A DNA stretch of 64,000 nt from Segatella copri (lineage in GTDB: Bacteria; Bacteroidota; Bacteroidia; Bacteroidales; Bacteroidaceae), in NCBI RefSeq assembly GCF_026015295.1, contig NZ_JAPDUW010000001.1:930001-994000 (forward strand), read 5' to 3'. Shown here one piece after another: positions 26,343 to 36,551 of the stretch (its first letter is position 1; every line of letters starts with the position of its first letter). Both the position numbers and the translations under genes were made by a program. The notes under the pieces are model-generated. The model made no database searches. It had not been told where the DNA came from and saw nothing but the letters and a program-made list of their open reading frames with translations.

Positions 26343-28535
26343 TTATCTTCTTCTGCCTCTACCTTCATTTCTTCCTTGATTTCCACGGCCGCCGCGTTCG
26401 TTCTTATCCCCGCTGTTGTAGCGGTTCTTGCGACTGTGGTTGTCGTTGTCGAAATTAGGGTTGAAGCTCTTTTTCTTCTTGTTCTTGAAGAAGCCGGCAC
26501 CTCCGCTTAATGGGCGGCCTTCGTTCAGATATTTATCTTCATCATAGCAACCTACATTTCCGAAACCCTTTGGGGCAAAGCGTTCAGAAGCATTTCTGCC
26601 AGCTCCACGCTTGCCTTTAGCACCTTTTCCTACACCAGGATTATCGTATGTAGAACCTATCGCCTTATCGTCATAATGCGTCTTCTTACCCTTGAAACTG
26701 CCACCCATGCTCTTTCTGTCGTAGAGTTTGTCGATGAGGTCGGCTCTGCCTATCCGGCGAAGTTCACTCTCGATGGCACGGCGCTCTTCAGGCTTGTACC
26801 AGAAGAAGAACATGCGCTGGGCAAGCTTCTCTTTCTGAGTCTTGGCGCTGAAGACCGGCTCCAGGGTGTAAGGATCGTACCCCGTATACCAGGTCTCGGT
26901 AGAAATGGTCATAGGAGTAGGGGTGAAATCCTGCACCTGCTCCAGATGGAAGTCCAGTCCCTTCGTAATGACGGCAAGTTCGGCCATGTCTTCTTCATGA
27001 CAGCCCGGATGCGAACTGATGAAATAAGGAATGATCTGCTGGTTCAGACCTTCTTCCTTGTTGATCTTGTCGAAGATGCGCTTGAACTCGTAGAAGAGGT
27101 CGAACGATGGCTTGCGCATGAACTTCAAGACCTCCGGACTCGTATGTTCGGGAGCCACCTTCAGTCGGCCGCTCACGTGCTTGGTAATCAGTTCGCGCGT
27201 GTATTCTCTAGCCGCCTGATTCACCTTTTCGTCCTTGCTCTTATGCAGCAGAAGGTCGTAACGCACACCACTACCAATGAAACTCTTCTTGATTCCCGGC
27301 AAAGCATCTACAGCATGATAAATCTCCAGAAGCTTGCTGTGGTCGGTATTGAGGTTCGGACAAATCTGAGGGTTTACACACGACGGACGCTTGCACACTT
27401 CGCAGGCTTTCTGATTCTTGCCGTGCATTCCGTACATGTTGGCAGAAGGACCGCCCAAATCGCTCAGATAGCCCTTGAAATCAGGCATCTGGATGATTTT
27501 CTTCACTTCCTTCAGAATGCTCTCCTTGCTGCGGCAAACCACGAATTTACCCTGATGGGCAGAAATGGTGCAGAAAGAACAGCCGCCGAAACAGCCACGA
27601 TGAAGGTTCACGGAGAACTTGATCATCTCGTAGGCAGGAATGGTCTTGCCCTTGTATTTAGGATGAGGCAAACGCGTATAAGGCAGGTCGAAAGCCGCAT
27701 CCAGTTCCGCGGTAGTCATCAGCGGGAAAGGCGGATTCACCACTACATATTTGCCGTCAACTTCCTGAATCATGCGCTGAGCATGCATCTTGTTGGCTTC
27801 TTCCTCCAGATGGCGCACGTTCTCAGCCTGCCCCTTCTTGTTGTGGAGACATTCTTCGTGGCTGTGGAGGATGATGTCATCGTCCTTGAAACCGCCCGGA
27901 ATCTCATTTTCCTTGCAGTAGAAAACCACCTGCGGCATTTCGTGGATTTGGCTAAGCGTCTTGCCTTCTGCAAAGGCATTGGCTAGTTCAACGATAGAAC
28001 GTTCGCCCATTCCGTAGAGAATGAGGTCGGCGCCCGAATCGCAGAGAATGCACTTGCGGAGCTCGTCTTTCCAATAGTCGTAGTGGCTGATGCGGCGCAA
28101 CGAAGCCTCAATACCGCCTAGTGCTACAGGTACGTCGGGAAAGAGTTTCTTCAGTATCTGCGTATAGACGATAGATGGATAGTCGGGGCGCATGTCGTGG
28201 CGGGAGTCGGGACTGAAAGCGTCCTCGCTACGCATGCGGCGGTTGGCCGTGTAGCGGTTCACCATCGAGTCCATGGCACCCGGAGAAACACCAAAGAAGA
28301 GGCGAGGGCGACCGAGTTTCTTGAAGTCTCGGAAATCGCCGTGCCAGTCGGGCTGGGGAACGATGGCTACACGATAGCCGTTGGCTTCCAGTATTCGTCC
28401 GAGGATGGCAGGGCCGAAGGATGGGTGGTCAACGTAAGCATCTCCTGAAAAGAGGATGACGTCGAGTTCGTCCCATCCGCGCAACTCGCATTCTTTCTTG
28501 GTGGTAGGTAAGAAATCTGTTAACTTATAATCCAT
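26343..28535 (-). CDS. YgiQ-family (UPF0313) radical SAM protein
   Basis: 730 residues. The radical SAM cluster motif is CFGGCSFC (CxxxCxxC) after NLHRG near residue 325. The N-terminal domain has a B12-binding-like look (DVILFSGDAYVDHPSFGPAILGRILEANGYRV). The tail from about 640 is rich in Gly, Lys, Arg and Asn (GKGAKGKRGAGRN, RGGRGNQGRNEGRGRRR) and may bind RNA. YgiQ function is unsettled. It ends the run of minus-strand genes starting at 32533. Confidence 0.9.
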   Translation of the reverse strand: MDYKLTDFLPTTKKECELRGWDELDVILFSGDAYVDHPSFGPAILGRILEANGYRVAIVPQPDWHGDFRDFKKLGRPRLFFGVSPGAMDSMVNRYTANRRMRSEDAFSPDSRHDMRPDYPSIVYTQILKKLFPDVPVALGGIEASLRRISHYDYWKDELRKCILCDSGADLILYGMGERSIVELANAFAEGKTLSQIHEMPQVVFYCKENEIPGGFKDDDIILHSHEECLHNKKGQAENVRHLEEEANKMHAQRMIQEVDGKYVVVNPPFPLMTTAELDAAFDLPYTRLPHPKYKGKTIPAYEMIKFSVNLHRGCFGGCSFCTISAHQGKFVVCRSKESILKEVKKIIQMPDFKGYLSDLGGPSANMYGMHGKNQKACEVCKRPSCVNPQICPNLNTDHSKLLEIYHAVDALPGIKKSFIGSGVRYDLLLHKSKDEKVNQAAREYTRELITKHVSGRLKVAPEHTSPEVLKFMRKPSFDLFYEFKRIFDKINKEEGLNQQIIPYFISSHPGCHEEDMAELAVITKGLDFHLEQVQDFTPTPMTISTETWYTGYDPYTLEPVFSAKTQKEKLAQRMFFFWYKPEERRAIESELRRIGRADLIDKLYDRKSMGGSFKGKKTHYDDKAIGSTYDNPGVGKGAKGKRGAGRNASERFAPKGFGNVGCYDEDKYLNEGRPLSGGAGFFKNKKKKSFNPNFDNDNHSRKNRYNSGDKNERGGRGNQGRNEGRGRRR

Positions 28536-28545
28536 TCAATATTTT

Positions 28546-28887
28546 TTAATCATTTACTGCGTCTGGTTCTGCATCTGCTGCAGCCTCAGCCTGCTTCTTG
28601 TCTTTCCAGTCTACGTAGAGCAGAACGAGGTTGTGAAGACCGAGCGCCTTCATGTTCTGATTGTAGATGACGTCGAGACAGAGATCGAGCAACTCCTTAT
28701 CCTTGATATCGCTGCTCTCGAGGAGTGAACGCACATTAAGTTTCAGTTTATCGAGCACTTCCTCGTCGATAATGCCGTTGCTGTCTACGAGGTTGCGGAG
28801 TAACTGATACTTTTCGATGGTCTCTAAATGCTGGTCGCTCACTTCGATAGAGCGAGTACCAGACTGGTTGGCTTGAATCTTATACAT
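28546..28887 (-). CDS. Unknown conserved protein, 113 residues
   Basis: MYKIQANQSGTRSIEVSDQH... is a soluble, acidic, mostly helical protein with no recognised domain. Its end is Ala/Asp-rich (AEAAADAEPDAVND). The ygiQ start follows 10 bp after its stop, so the two are probably cotranscribed. Function unknown. Confidence 0.7.
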   Translation of the reverse strand: MYKIQANQSGTRSIEVSDQHLETIEKYQLLRNLVDSNGIIDEEVLDKLKLNVRSLLESSDIKDKELLDLCLDVIYNQNMKALGLHNLVLLYVDWKDKKQAEAAADAEPDAVND

Positions 28888-28921
28888 AAGCTTAAATTTT
28901 TTTATCTGTTTTACTTTGAAT

Positions 28922-31609
28922 TTAATCTGTCAGAAATTTGAGAATGCCGAGCAACACGCTGGTGCGGGTTCTTTCGTCGATGATGCATTCCAGCGGGAAT
29001 CCCATGACGAAGCTGCGGTAAGTAGAGCTCTTGTAGGCAACCGCCGCACTCGTTCCCGTATCGTATTGCATCGCCGTGAAGGCGTAATTGCCAACCGGTT
29101 TCAATATCTCGGGATGAGTTGCCGCATAATGCTGGGCATTCAGCTCGTTATAATAGCTGAACTGCAGACCTAATCCCTTGACGTTAGGCGAAGTGTAGAC
29201 AATACTGTCTCGTTCTGTTACGGTTGAATCTTCGGGATTGATGTCCCTGGTGATGGCCGTAGAACCTGTAGGCTCATAGCTGAGTTTCAGAATATCGCTC
29301 AGGAACGCCTGTTCCTCTTCAGTCTGCATGTCGCTTCCGGTGTAAGAACCGCTTATCAGGATTCTGCCGCCTTGGCTGGCGTATTGCCTGATGCTGTTCT
29401 GCAGGGCAGGCGTGAACGACTTGAAGTAGGCGTGAGTATAGCCGTCATGGCGCTCCAGTCCGTTGATGAGGTCAACTGCCTGATAGTTCTTCATCTGAAC
29501 CCTGCCGCTGGCGATAACTTCGCTCGAACAGCTGGAAATATTATATTTGCCCGAAGCTGCAATACTTGTAGCATGCGCCTGAACGTAGTTGAAGTCGTTG
29601 CCTGCCACAAACTTGCCAATCATTTCGTTGCCGCTGAAGCCGAGTCCGAAACTGGTTTCGTTGCCCATTCTGCTTCTGTCGAACACCTGTTGCTTGCCGC
29701 TCCATCCCGCCGTCAGTCCGTAGCTTACGCCCGGATCCTGATTGAGGTCGAATCCCTGCTTTTCCTCATCGTCCACGACCTGCGGAGAGGCAAGGCGATG
29801 GAAATTGTTTACGATGAGCACAGACTTGCTGGCAGCAGGATTATAGAGCACAGAGAGGGTTTCGGTGGTGAAACTTTCTCCTCCTGCATTAACCGCAGCC
29901 ACCTTAAAATGGTAAAGCTTGCCCGGTTCCAGCTGCATCTGGCAGCGGGTGGTGTTCACGATGGTTCCGTTGTCAAAACCGCCTTGTCCCTCTGCCTTAT
30001 AAATAATGTAAGAAGTAGGGCGGGCAGATGGTTCCGTCTTGTCCAGCTGGGCTGTCCATGAGAGTAGGGCAACACCTTGGTTCTGCGTAACGCTGAAGTT
30101 CTGCGGAGCCAGCGGCTGGACCACGTATCGGGTTCCATGATTGCTGTTTACGAAGCGCAGGATAGTTTTGTAGATGGAGCGTGCGATATAGAACTTTCCG
30201 AGCGGATCCTGAGCAATTCTCATGTCAGGGAAATTCTGATGCGAAAGCATTTCGAGAATAGCCGACGGAACTTCCGGCAGACGGGTTTCAGAATAGTTTC
30301 TGTCCCATAGGTAGCGTTTGCCAAATTCTCCGAACTGAGCCGTCAGATCCGTAACGAGATTATCGCGCAAAGCCCTGGCGAAATCCTTGGATGTGAATCT
30401 GGAGATTCCGCTGTTCAGTATTCCGTCGTTATAATCTGTCGTGCAGATAGCAAGGGATCCAACGGTAGATTTTCCGTCCTTATTGTAACCCGCATCACTA
30501 TGAAGTGCCAGCGAGAGTTCTATAGGCACGTGCTTGCCATTTTTGGCAGGCATGTAAACCGAACCGCCGCCCAGCCAATTGGTCATCAGCGAACGGGTGT
30601 TGATGTCGTCGGCGTAATCATTTTCTCCCTTTCTGCCGCCGTAAACCTTATAAGGAGCACCAGCCCATTGGGCGTAGTATCTGGCTCCTTCCAGGCAACG
30701 GGGCAATCCGCTGGTGTAACCGCCACGCTCTATGTTTCCCATGCCGCCGCCAAAGCGGACAGCATCTGTAGTTACTACTCCACGGCGTGAAGCCTTGTTG
30801 GTGCAGACCACGCGGTTGAACTCGTTGCAGCCCTTGTCAAAATCGAAGGTGCCCAGGTAAACCCAGGTGCCTCCGCCCATGCGCTGGTTAACGGAAAACT
30901 CCGTGGCTTCGCCCTTGTGATAAACGATGTATCTTGCATCGCTCACGCTCTTGGGGAGCGACTGGTAGCTTACGTAGACTGCGTATTTGCCGGCTTCCTT
31001 GAAACGGGGCTGGTAGCTTACCTGGCTGGTTTTCTTGCGCTTGGTAGCCTTCGCCTGTCTCACGGTTCCCATGCGGAACGGATTTTCCCCATCTTTCAGT
31101 CGGTAGCGGTTGGCAAAACCTAGCGAATCGCAGTTTTTCCATCGCTTGCTTGCCTCCTTTTCGAAATAATAAACCGACTTGACAGCATCATCATTATCGA
31201 TGACGATTTCGTTCCTCTGCCAGTCTCTTTCGCGGGGTGTGAAGACGATGGCTCCCGCATTCTGGAGCATCGGGATGAGGTAGGGCACTACGATGGTTTG
31301 GGTAAAGAGATCTTCGTTTGTGCAAAACAGGTTAGGGCGTTGCCATTTCCATACATCTCTGTCGGCATAATAATACCGTCCGTGCGAGGCCCATAGCGAA
31401 AGGTGCCTGTTCTGTAGTCCTGCCGTAACGAAATAAGGGCGGGAAACATTAAACACCCATGGGTCGCCATCATAATCTATGCCTTGCCATGCGCCGCTGT
31501 TAGCCTCGTCGTAGATAGGAAAAAACGATTTGCCGTTAGCCTGAAGCGAAGCTCCAGCGGCTAACAGCAAACTGCTTATCAAACAATATGTTATGTTTTG
31601 GTGTTTCAC
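28922..31609 (-). CDS. Secreted N-acetylmuramoyl-L-alanine amidase-like protein with FnIII domain
   Basis: 895 residues with a signal peptide (about 1-23, LLLAAGASLQANG). Amidase_3-like elements are seen: IVFTPRERDWQ near 120, the His ligand in LSLALHSDAG near 370 and the Glu in PSAILEMLSHQNFPD near 450. The insert at about 160-290 (KYAVYVSYQSLPKSVSDARYIVYHKG) resembles the golvesin/xanthan-lyase C-terminal domain. A fibronectin type III domain (about 505-590) follows, then a C-terminal domain of unknown type. Likely a periplasmic or surface peptidoglycan hydrolase. Similar proteins are often annotated as xanthan lyase in Bacteroidetes, which looks less apt. Confidence 0.75.
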   Translation of the reverse strand: MKHQNITYCLISSLLLAAGASLQANGKSFFPIYDEANSGAWQGIDYDGDPWVFNVSRPYFVTAGLQNRHLSLWASHGRYYYADRDVWKWQRPNLFCTNEDLFTQTIVVPYLIPMLQNAGAIVFTPRERDWQRNEIVIDNDDAVKSVYYFEKEASKRWKNCDSLGFANRYRLKDGENPFRMGTVRQAKATKRKKTSQVSYQPRFKEAGKYAVYVSYQSLPKSVSDARYIVYHKGEATEFSVNQRMGGGTWVYLGTFDFDKGCNEFNRVVCTNKASRRGVVTTDAVRFGGGMGNIERGGYTSGLPRCLEGARYYAQWAGAPYKVYGGRKGENDYADDINTRSLMTNWLGGGSVYMPAKNGKHVPIELSLALHSDAGYNKDGKSTVGSLAICTTDYNDGILNSGISRFTSKDFARALRDNLVTDLTAQFGEFGKRYLWDRNYSETRLPEVPSAILEMLSHQNFPDMRIAQDPLGKFYIARSIYKTILRFVNSNHGTRYVVQPLAPQNFSVTQNQGVALLSWTAQLDKTEPSARPTSYIIYKAEGQGGFDNGTIVNTTRCQMQLEPGKLYHFKVAAVNAGGESFTTETLSVLYNPAASKSVLIVNNFHRLASPQVVDDEEKQGFDLNQDPGVSYGLTAGWSGKQQVFDRSRMGNETSFGLGFSGNEMIGKFVAGNDFNYVQAHATSIAASGKYNISSCSSEVIASGRVQMKNYQAVDLINGLERHDGYTHAYFKSFTPALQNSIRQYASQGGRILISGSYTGSDMQTEEEQAFLSDILKLSYEPTGSTAITRDINPEDSTVTERDSIVYTSPNVKGLGLQFSYYNELNAQHYAATHPEILKPVGNYAFTAMQYDTGTSAAVAYKSSTYRSFVMGFPLECIIDERTRTSVLLGILKFLTD

Positions 31610-31660
31610 TATACGAATACTCCTTCTTTAATAGCTGACTAAACCGTTATCTTCTAACGT

Positions 31661-32218
31661 TTAATCAATATTTCCGATTGTGAACTTCTCCGGTTTCTTT
31701 CCTTTGAAATCCTTGAAGTACAACTTGATTTCACGCATGTCTTTGTCAACATCTCCTGACGGGATAATCTGCCTGGTGCATTGGATGACCTTCTTCTCAT
31801 AGTCAAGCCCATAGAGATGGATAGGCAGATGCGCCTTGAGGGCTATGAAATAGAATCCCTTTTTCCATTCCGGGTTGAGCGAGCGGGTACCTTCGGGCGT
31901 AATGCACAGTCCGAAAGCCTTGCGCTTATCCGCTTCTGCAGCCAGATTATCCGTCATGCTGGTATGTTTGCTTCTCCACACAGGAATACCTCCCATCTTT
32001 CTGAAGATAGGACCTAGCGGCCAGAAGAACCATTCCTTTTTCATGAGGAAATTACATTTGATTCCCTCAGCATGGGCAAAGAGCTGGCCCAGTATCAGAT
32101 CCCAGTTGCTGGTGTGCGGAGCCATGCAGATAATATACTTTTCAGGAAGCTCCTGGGTGATGATTTTCTTATAGCCCAAGCGCTTATACAATATCCATTG
32201 ACAAATTCCTTTTACCAT
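31661..32218 (-). CDS. 1-acyl-glycerol-3-phosphate acyltransferase-like protein
   Basis: 185 residues, short for the PlsC family but with its key motifs: HTSNWD (HX4D catalytic motif) near residue 35, a GGIPVWR stretch near 75 and PEGTRS near 107. The missing N-terminal membrane anchor is typical of the short Bacteroidetes version. It probably transfers an acyl chain at the inner membrane; the true acceptor (lysophosphatidate or another lipid) cannot be told. It precedes the amidase-like gene by 51 bp. Confidence 0.82.
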   Translation of the reverse strand: MVKGICQWILYKRLGYKKIITQELPEKYIICMAPHTSNWDLILGQLFAHAEGIKCNFLMKKEWFFWPLGPIFRKMGGIPVWRSKHTSMTDNLAAEADKRKAFGLCITPEGTRSLNPEWKKGFYFIALKAHLPIHLYGLDYEKKVIQCTRQIIPSGDVDKDMREIKLYFKDFKGKKPEKFTIGNID

Positions 32219-32260
32219 ATATATAAATAGGTGTATTTTCTGATTCTGATGATGAAAGGA

Positions 32261-32533
32261 TTATGCCAGGTTTGAAATCTGGTCGATGATTTCGCTCATC
32301 TGCTTGTTGAAGTCGCTTATGAGCTTTTTATAATATTCACCCTTCTTGATTCCCGGTTCCGGGTGAGACACGCGGCTGATGTAATCGCCGTTGATCATGA
32401 CGATAGCTGAAAGAATGCCATCCACATCTTCCTGTGTAGGCTTACCGTTATACAAAGATGCAGCTACTGTCTCAGCGAAAAGTTCGCTTGTAATGTAGTT
32501 GATCGTGCGCTTTAAATCTCTTTTATTAGCCAT
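32261..32533 (-). CDS. Unknown conserved protein, 90 residues
   Basis: MANKRDLKRTINYITSELFAETVAASLYNG... is a small helical protein with no recognised motif. The gene is 42 bp upstream of the acyltransferase and may lead the minus-strand group that runs to ygiQ. It is divergent from pfp across a 194-bp gap. Function unknown. Confidence 0.7.
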   Translation of the reverse strand: MANKRDLKRTINYITSELFAETVAASLYNGKPTQEDVDGILSAIVMINGDYISRVSHPEPGIKKGEYYKKLISDFNKQMSEIIDQISNLA

Positions 32534-32652
32534 AATTCTTTTCTCCTAATTAATGAATAATTAAAAATATCGCTCAAAGATAATCATTTTCTTTGAAATA
32601 ACATCATTTTTTGGGAAAAAATGTATCTATTAACGCATTTTTAGCATTTTTC

Positions 32653-32684
32653 TTTCCGTATCTCGCAGAAAAGAGTTATTTTTG
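32653..32684 (+). promoter_or_regulatory. pfp promoter
   Basis: TTTC (32653-32656), 20 nt, TATTTTTG (32677-32684): the -7 box is good and the -33 box is a one-base variant. The pfp ATG is 43 nt downstream. Confidence 0.6.
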
Positions 32685-32727
32685 CAGATGTTTTTGAAGT
32701 TTCAACTAATTAAAATAAAAACGAATT

Positions 32728-34377
32728 ATGGAAAAAAGTGCATTGCAGATTGCAAGAGCTGCTTATCAGCCAAAATTGCCTAAGGCTCTCCTGGGCCCAG
32801 TAAAGGCAGTTGAAGGTGCAGCAACACAGTCAGTAGGTAATCAGGATGAAATCAAGGCGTTGTTCCCTAACACTTATGGAATGCCTGTTATTACATTCGA
32901 GGCAGGTGAGGCTAAGGAACTTCCTGCTTTCAACGTAGGTGTTATCCTCTCAGGTGGTCAGGCTCCTGGCGGTCACAACGTGATTTCTGGTCTCTTCGAC
33001 GGTGTGAAGTCTCTCAACCCAGCTAACAAGCTCTATGGTTTCATCCTCGGTCCTGGTGGTCTCGTTGACCATAAGTACATGGAGATTACTTCTGAACTCA
33101 TGGACGAATACCGCAATACTGGTGGTTTCGACATCATCGGTTCCGGTCGTACCAAGCTTGAGAAGGAAGACCAGTTTGAGAAGGGTATTGAGATTCTTCG
33201 TGAACTCGGCATCAAGGCACTTGTCATCATCGGTGGTGACGACTCAAATACCAATGCTTGCGTTCTCGCAGAATACTATGCTGCCAAGAAGTATGGCGTA
33301 CAGGTAATCGGTTGCCCTAAGACTATCGACGGCGACTTGAAGAACGAGCAGATTGAGACTTCTTTCGGTTTCGATACAGCCTGCAAGACATATTCTGAGC
33401 TCATCGGTAACATCGAGCGCGACTGTAACTCAGCACGTAAGTACTGGCACTTCATCAAGCTGATGGGTCGTTCAGCATCTCACATCGCTCTTGAGTGCGC
33501 TCTCCAGACTCAGCCAAACATCTGCTTGATTTCTGAGGAGGTAGAGGCTAAGGAAATGTCACTCGATGATGTTGTTACTTATATTGCAACTGCAGTAGCT
33601 AACCGTGCTGCTGAGGGCAACAACTTCGGTACTGTTCTCATCCCAGAGGGCTTGATCGAGTTCATCCCAGCTATCAAGAAGCTCATCGCAGAATTGAACG
33701 AGGTTCTTACAGACCCTGCAACAGGCGAGAGCCGTGAGTTTGCAAGTGCTGAGGAGCAGATTGCATTCGTTAAGGGTGCCATCGCTAAGGACAACCTCGC
33801 TGTATTGGAGTCTTTGCCAGCTGACGTAGCTCGCCAGCTTTGCCTCGACCGCGACCCTCACGGAAACGTACAGGTTTCTCTCATCGAGACAGAGAAGTTG
33901 CTTTCTCGCATGGTAGCTGAGAAGTTGGCTGCATGGAAGAAGGAAGGCAAGTTTGTTGGTAAGTTCTCTGCACAGCACCACTTCTTCGGTTACGAGGGAC
34001 GTTGCGCAGCTCCTTCTAACTACGATGCTGACTACTGCTACTCACTCGGTTTCAACGCTTCACGCCTCATCGCTAACGGCAAGACCGGTTACATGTCAAT
34101 CATCAAGAACACAACTGCTCCTGCAGCAGAGTGGATTGCAGGTGGTGTGCCAATCACTATGATGATGAACATCGAGCGTCGTAATGGTGCTAACAAGCCA
34201 GTTATCCGCAAGGCTCTCGTTGAGCTGGATGGTGCTCCATTCAAGTTCTTCGCTTCTAAGCGCGATGAGTGGGCTAAGGAAACAGCTTACGTTTATCCAG
34301 GTCCTATCCAGTACTGGGGTCCTTCTGAGGTTTGCGACCAGACCACAAAGACTCTCCAGTTGGAGCAGGCTAAGTAA
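32728..34377 (+). CDS. pfp: PPi-dependent 6-phosphofructokinase
   Basis: 549 residues, the long plant/Bacteroidetes type. It phosphorylates fructose 6-phosphate with pyrophosphate, reversibly, in glycolysis. [19 protein letters not shown] (near 72) is the substrate loop. [12 protein letters not shown] (near 168) has the GGDD form associated with PPi in place of [14 protein letters not shown] (near 195) holds the catalytic Asp, and [13 protein letters not shown] (near 245) follows. Codon use is strongly biased, as expected for a highly expressed gene. Confidence 0.95.
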   Translation: MEKSALQIARAAYQPKLPKALLGPVKAVEGAATQSVGNQDEIKALFPNTYGMPVITFEAGEAKELPAFNVGVILSGGQAPGGHNVISGLFDGVKSLNPANKLYGFILGPGGLVDHKYMEITSELMDEYRNTGGFDIIGSGRTKLEKEDQFEKGIEILRELGIKALVIIGGDDSNTNACVLAEYYAAKKYGVQVIGCPKTIDGDLKNEQIETSFGFDTACKTYSELIGNIERDCNSARKYWHFIKLMGRSASHIALECALQTQPNICLISEEVEAKEMSLDDVVTYIATAVANRAAEGNNFGTVLIPEGLIEFIPAIKKLIAELNEVLTDPATGESREFASAEEQIAFVKGAIAKDNLAVLESLPADVARQLCLDRDPHGNVQVSLIETEKLLSRMVAEKLAAWKKEGKFVGKFSAQHHFFGYEGRCAAPSNYDADYCYSLGFNASRLIANGKTGYMSIIKNTTAPAAEWIAGGVPITMMMNIERRNGANKPVIRKALVELDGAPFKFFASKRDEWAKETAYVYPGPIQYWGPSEVCDQTTKTLQLEQAK

Positions 34378-34401
34378 AAAATAGAATAAATATTTTTTTA
34401 T

Positions 34402-35295
34402 ATGTCAACAAGACGAACGGCTTCTTCACAGAAAAAGAGTGCCATGGCGAGAAAGAAAACTCCTCGGCGTGGCGGCTCCCGTGGTAGAAGGCGTTCGTCT
34501 TCTTTTTTGCAACGCTATCCCCGTTGGGCGTGGTGGATAGGCGGAACGGCGGTTATCGTGCTCTATGTCTTTCTGTTCTATCATTTCTTTGTAGGACCAA
34601 CTGGTTTCCGATGGCGTGCGCTTTATGGCGATGCTGAATATCCTGAAGGTTACGAGATTCATGGAATCGACATTTCGCATTATCAGGGCAAGATAGACTG
34701 GGAACAGCTCAAGAATGCGATGATCAAGGGGTGTCCTGTGCGCTTCGTCATCATCAAGAGTACGGAAGGTTCTTCACGGCTCGATGAGAATTTTCGCGAG
34801 AACTTTAATCAGGCTCGCGATTTCGGTTTCATCCGGGGTGTTTATCATTTCTGGAGCAATAAGTCGACAGCCCGAAAACAGGCCTATTATTTCCTAGACC
34901 AGGTTCATCTTACGGATGGCGATTTGCCTCCGGTACTGGATATTGAACATAAGCCGGCAGATAAGAGTGTGGAGGATTTCCAGCGTGATGTGCTTACCTG
35001 GCTGCATATTGTAGAGGATAAGTATCATGTTAAACCTATCATCTACACCTATTATAAATTCAAGGAGCAATATCTGAGTGCGCCTGTCTTCGATGATTAT
35101 CCTTACTGGATAGCCCACTATTATGTTGACAAGGTTCAGTATAAGGGCAAATGGAAGTTCTGGCAGCATACGGATGTGGGCAAGTTGCCGGGCATTAAAG
35201 GCTACGTAGATTTCAATATTTACAACGGCAGTTATTATGAGCTCAAGCAGCTCTGCATAGGAAGCAATAATAATGAGAAGAAATTCATGGAATAA
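34402..35295 (+). CDS. GH25-family lysozyme-like muramidase
   Basis: 297 residues. A very basic N-terminus (RRTASSQKKSAMARKKTPRR) precedes one membrane helix (about 42-62, WWIGGTAVIVLYVFLFYHFF). The GH25 domain starts at IHGIDISHYQGKIDW (near 92) with the first catalytic Asp and continues with LPPVLDIEH (near 175), which holds the Asp/Glu pair. It probably cleaves peptidoglycan from the periplasmic face of the inner membrane. It follows pfp by 24 bp and may be read from the same transcript. Confidence 0.88.
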   Translation: MSTRRTASSQKKSAMARKKTPRRGGSRGRRRSSSFLQRYPRWAWWIGGTAVIVLYVFLFYHFFVGPTGFRWRALYGDAEYPEGYEIHGIDISHYQGKIDWEQLKNAMIKGCPVRFVIIKSTEGSSRLDENFRENFNQARDFGFIRGVYHFWSNKSTARKQAYYFLDQVHLTDGDLPPVLDIEHKPADKSVEDFQRDVLTWLHIVEDKYHVKPIIYTYYKFKEQYLSAPVFDDYPYWIAHYYVDKVQYKGKWKFWQHTDVGKLPGIKGYVDFNIYNGSYYELKQLCIGSNNNEKKFME

Positions 35296-35406
35296 AGGTT
35301 GGACTTTTGACAATATGCGAAAATCCAACCTTTATTCGTATGTTTTAATCTGATATTTCTGATTTCAGATTTTTCGTTCTGAATGTTTAGAATCAGAAAA
35401 GAATCT

Positions 35407-36279
35407 TTATGAACCTAAAACAAGGCAGGCCCAATTGTTGTCAATCTGTCTGTTTATTTCATGCATTCCCAGTTCTTCTGCTTTCTCCAGGAGTACAGGA
35501 ATATCTTCTTCGTAGAAGCCGCTCAGAACCAGGGTTCCGCCGATGTTCATCACGCTACGGAAAGCGCGCATGTCGTCGAGCAGAATGTTGCGGTTGATGT
35601 TGGCTAGAACCAGGTCGAAAACGCCGCTGATGTGGTTGATTACCTGACTGTTGCCAAAGAGTACTTCCATGTTAGTTACGCCGTTGAGCACGGCATTATG
35701 CTTGGCATTTTCCACGCTCCACTCGTCAATATCGTAGCCTACCACGTCTTTAGCTCCGAGTTTTGAGCAGGTGAGGGCAAGTATTCCCGTACCCGTTCCG
35801 CAATCCAGGATGCGCTTGGTTCTGATAGGCATGTGGAGCAGCTGTGAAATAATCATGCGTGTGGTTTCGTGGTTTCCTGTTCCGAACGCCAGTTTCGCCT
35901 CAATACCTATTTCTATCATGTCGGGTCTGTTGCTCGTATCGGGATAGAGTTCGGGATGTTTCGCATCGTAAATCACCACCTGGTTGTCCACATAAATTGG
36001 TTCGAATCCCTGTTCTTCCCATTCCTGGTTCCAATCCTTGTATTCTGCATCTTTCACCTCGTAGGTAATTTCCGCATCCCCAATAGGGAAATCAGAAAGA
36101 CGGTCATCCAGCAGCTCTTTGTCGAAGAGTTCTTTCTGCACATACGCTTTCAGTCCGGTTTCTGTTTCTTCAAAAGATTCAAATCCGACTTCGGCTGCAC
36201 CATCGGCAAGTAGATCCTGACAGTCCTGCATCAAGTCGGCAGTCGTTTCAATTGTGAATGTTGCTACTAAATATTTCAT
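35407..36279 (-). CDS. prmA: Ribosomal protein L11 methyltransferase
   Basis: 290 residues. The SAM-binding loop ILDCGTGTGILALTCSKLGA lies near 160, and LVLANINRNIL near 215 is the PrmA version of the NPPY-like motif. The N-terminal ~120 residues are the L11-binding domain. It trimethylates L11. The gene appears to be single, with the convergent GH25 gene ending 111 bp away. Confidence 0.92.
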   Translation of the reverse strand: MKYLVATFTIETTADLMQDCQDLLADGAAEVGFESFEETETGLKAYVQKELFDKELLDDRLSDFPIGDAEITYEVKDAEYKDWNQEWEEQGFEPIYVDNQVVIYDAKHPELYPDTSNRPDMIEIGIEAKLAFGTGNHETTRMIISQLLHMPIRTKRILDCGTGTGILALTCSKLGAKDVVGYDIDEWSVENAKHNAVLNGVTNMEVLFGNSQVINHISGVFDLVLANINRNILLDDMRAFRSVMNIGGTLVLSGFYEEDIPVLLEKAEELGMHEINRQIDNNWACLVLGS

Positions 36280-36551
36280 ATTTAATTTGTATTAATTTCT
36301 TGTCTAAAAACGCCTTCGAATGTTCAAAAAAGCTAGATTTGTTTTAAATCTTCTGCAAAATTATAAAAAAATAGGGGAAAACCTACAATTATTTAGGGAA
36401 ATTCTGTATTTTTGCATAAAGATAAGCAATATTTTTGCATTCAGATTATTATATAATCAGAAAAGGGCTCTTTCGGGAGTATTTTTCCTGATGGTTTATG
36501 ATGGATCTGGAAAGAGAAAAATGGAGAAAAAAATTAATAGGAGAACAGAAT

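Noticed and set aside
26676..27986. 436-codon frame opposite ygiQ
   Set aside because: The minus-strand frame has a clear radical SAM motif and full family length; the antisense frame shows no domain or start signal.
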